DNA from: Alviniconcha marisindica
Taxonomy: Eukaryota; Mollusca; Gastropoda; Provannidae
Direction of reading: 5' to 3'
NCBI GenBank assembly: GCA_018857735.1
Contig: JABMCL010002957.1
Location: 1,228,501-1,292,500 of the forward strand
Length of the DNA: 64,000 nucleotides
Part shown: positions 62,450 to 64,000 of the stretch, piece after piece
Position numbering within the stretch: position 1 is the first letter of the stretch
Layout of the letters: every line of letters begins with the position of its first letter
The notes under the pieces: model-generated
What the model was told of the DNA's origin: nothing
The model's input: only the letters and a program-made list of their open reading frames with translations
Database searches by the model: none
Program-made: the position numbers and the translations under genes

Positions 62450-64000
62450 GCCGAGCGCAAGTACCTGTGCCGATCCGAGCGTATACATACCATCTTGAAC
62501 TGACTACCGTACTCTGCTACTATTCTTTTATGCGCTATTTGCATTTATGCCCGGGGCCGTTAGGCCTTCCCTTATCGTAAAGTGGACGTGAGATCTTTAA
62601 CGTGCACAATCTCAGTGCGTGCTGTGCACACGAAGGCGAGACAGGCACTGACGAGTCCAGAAACCAAGAATACTGTGACCGGAAGGGATGACACCCAGAC
62701 GAGGGTTGGCGCCCTTTCTCTCGTTTTCACTTCCAGCCATAACTACGTTTCACTCGCACACAAACATACCCTAACACTTGTGGAGCCCGACCAGCGTCCG
62801 ACTGTCGTCACGCGAGACAGCTAGGGATGTCCTCAAATGACAGACGTAGACAGAAAACCTTCAACCAACACACCTCCTAACTGCTAACACAAGGCACCAA
62901 GAAGAGCAGTGTTGCACTCCACAAAGTTTATATGAAAGAATTCACCACAAACAATGCATCACATCCAGTACAGCTTTGTCTAACAATAATACCTTAATCG
63001 TCTCCGTGGTGGACATCCAAAAGCAATGTTCCACTACGCCAACAACTCGTCACTGAAGCCACTCTCCAATGTGTATAACTTATACTGAATCTTCTCCTAG
63101 CAACGTATAATTCCTGTTACATTTTTGTCCCTTAACTTGCTCACACTGCTATGACTCTTAACACCCTTTCTTCCAGCTTTTCGTCTCAGCTTTTCTAAGT
63201 CCCATAATCTCAAGTTTTCCTCTTTTCTCTGCGATTAAAGTTTCTTATTCTTTCTGGAAGTCAGAATCGGTCGGAAACACCACCCGACTTTGCAAAGGTT
63301 TATCTAAGCCCTCTTACATCACAGCTCCAAAATTTACTCCGTTGTTCATTGGTTGCTAAACTTGCAACCTTGGAACTAGCCAATAACCTTCTTGCCCAGC
63401 GTACATACTGTTTTGAGTGACTTGTTCTCAAACTAATTCCTTCCCACGACCTACTGCTTTAGAAACGGCACCTGCGTCACAGATCCGAATGCCCATTTTA
63501 CCTCGCCTTTGAATACATAAGACATGAATTGCTTCCTTACTAATTCCTTACTTTTTGCTCTTTCAATTTTATCCACTCACTAACTAAACAACTTAGCAAC
63601 ATTTAACAAATCATGCAGAAATCAATTACTTATGAGCAACAACTACAGCTTAGGCCTGTAACACACTTAATGAAACACTCTTTTAACTTTAATCACTACG
63701 TATATATTATCACACCTACCAAAACACTCTTTATTCATGAACCCTGAACTTTCTGTACCTAAAAGCCTGACCATCAATCCTCCTGTTTGACACAAAAGTT
63801 CCCAAATCCGTCCTGCTGTTCAGACTTGTAGGAGCCACTGGATCCAATTTGGTCACTATCAGGAGGAGTCAAAAGTGTGACTGTTTCACTGATGCTCCGC
63901 CTATTACGTAACTACGGAATGTGGTCTACACTTTACTCCTATTACTGTCAACAAATCATCACCATTGCTTGCACGTGTATTGCACGTGCTAACTGACTGA
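62450..64000. other. Unrecognised sequence at the right edge
   Basis: Pyrimidine-rich on the plus strand, no frame above 80 codons. A TTGGCGCCC string near 62,705 and TGGAGCCCGACC near 62,781 recall retroelement primer-binding sites but are too short to call. Confidence 0.4.

Noticed and set aside
62690..62830. LTR retrotransposon primer-binding site and LTR
   Set aside because: Only 9-12 bases of resemblance and no paired LTR or gag/pol frame within the window.

Overview
The window is eukaryotic nuclear DNA. It has many short exons with GT-AG introns, long (CA)n, (CT)n and poly-C/G tracts, minisatellites, and SINE-like and MITE-like elements. The repeat style and the protein sequence suggest a lophotrochozoan animal, most likely a marine gastropod mollusc. 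That placement is inference; the genus cannot be read from the sequence.

One gene is clearly supported. It lies on the minus strand and fills most of the window: a voltage-gated calcium channel alpha-2/delta subunit (CACNA2D family). I could reconstruct 24 exons (23 per transcript, because two look like alternatives), with splice sites and reading phases that agree from one exon to the next. Exon 1 (signal peptide) is at about 51.3 kb in a CpG-rich region. The VWA-N region is encoded between about 44.7 and 32.7 kb, the VWA domain with its MIDAS motif between about 32.0 and 23.4 kb, and the Cache region between about 15.6 and 5.3 kb. The last exons seen are at 4.5, 3.9, 2.3 and 0.57 kb. About 650 residues are covered; the C-terminal part of alpha-2 and the delta peptide lie beyond the left edge. 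Two neighbouring phase-0/0 exons (15,498-15,578 and 13,771-13,854) encode alternative versions of the same Cache segment. The gabapentinoid-binding triple-arginine motif reads RRQ here.

The introns are the unusual part. Several minisatellites carry an exon/intron boundary of this same gene inside their repeat unit: the 3' splice sites of exons 2, 14, 20 and 23, the 5' splice sites of exons 2 and 13, and with weaker support the 5' splice sites of exons 21 and 11. Pre-mRNA from this gene would carry dozens of decoy splice sites in the sense orientation.

Other content: a 4.8-kb minisatellite (33.2-37.9 kb) bracketed by an 85-bp direct repeat and split by a 503-bp TA-flanked MITE; a second MITE at 16.1 kb; a family of inverted-repeat (foldback) elements at 48-60 kb; a degraded Ty3/gypsy RNase H fragment at 14.8 kb; and SINE-like pieces. 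The 52.9-57.2 kb interval holds two copies of one block, the first so indel-rich that an assembly or consensus artefact is plausible. Right of exon 1 (51.6-64 kb) I found no convincing gene, only repeats and unrecognised DNA.
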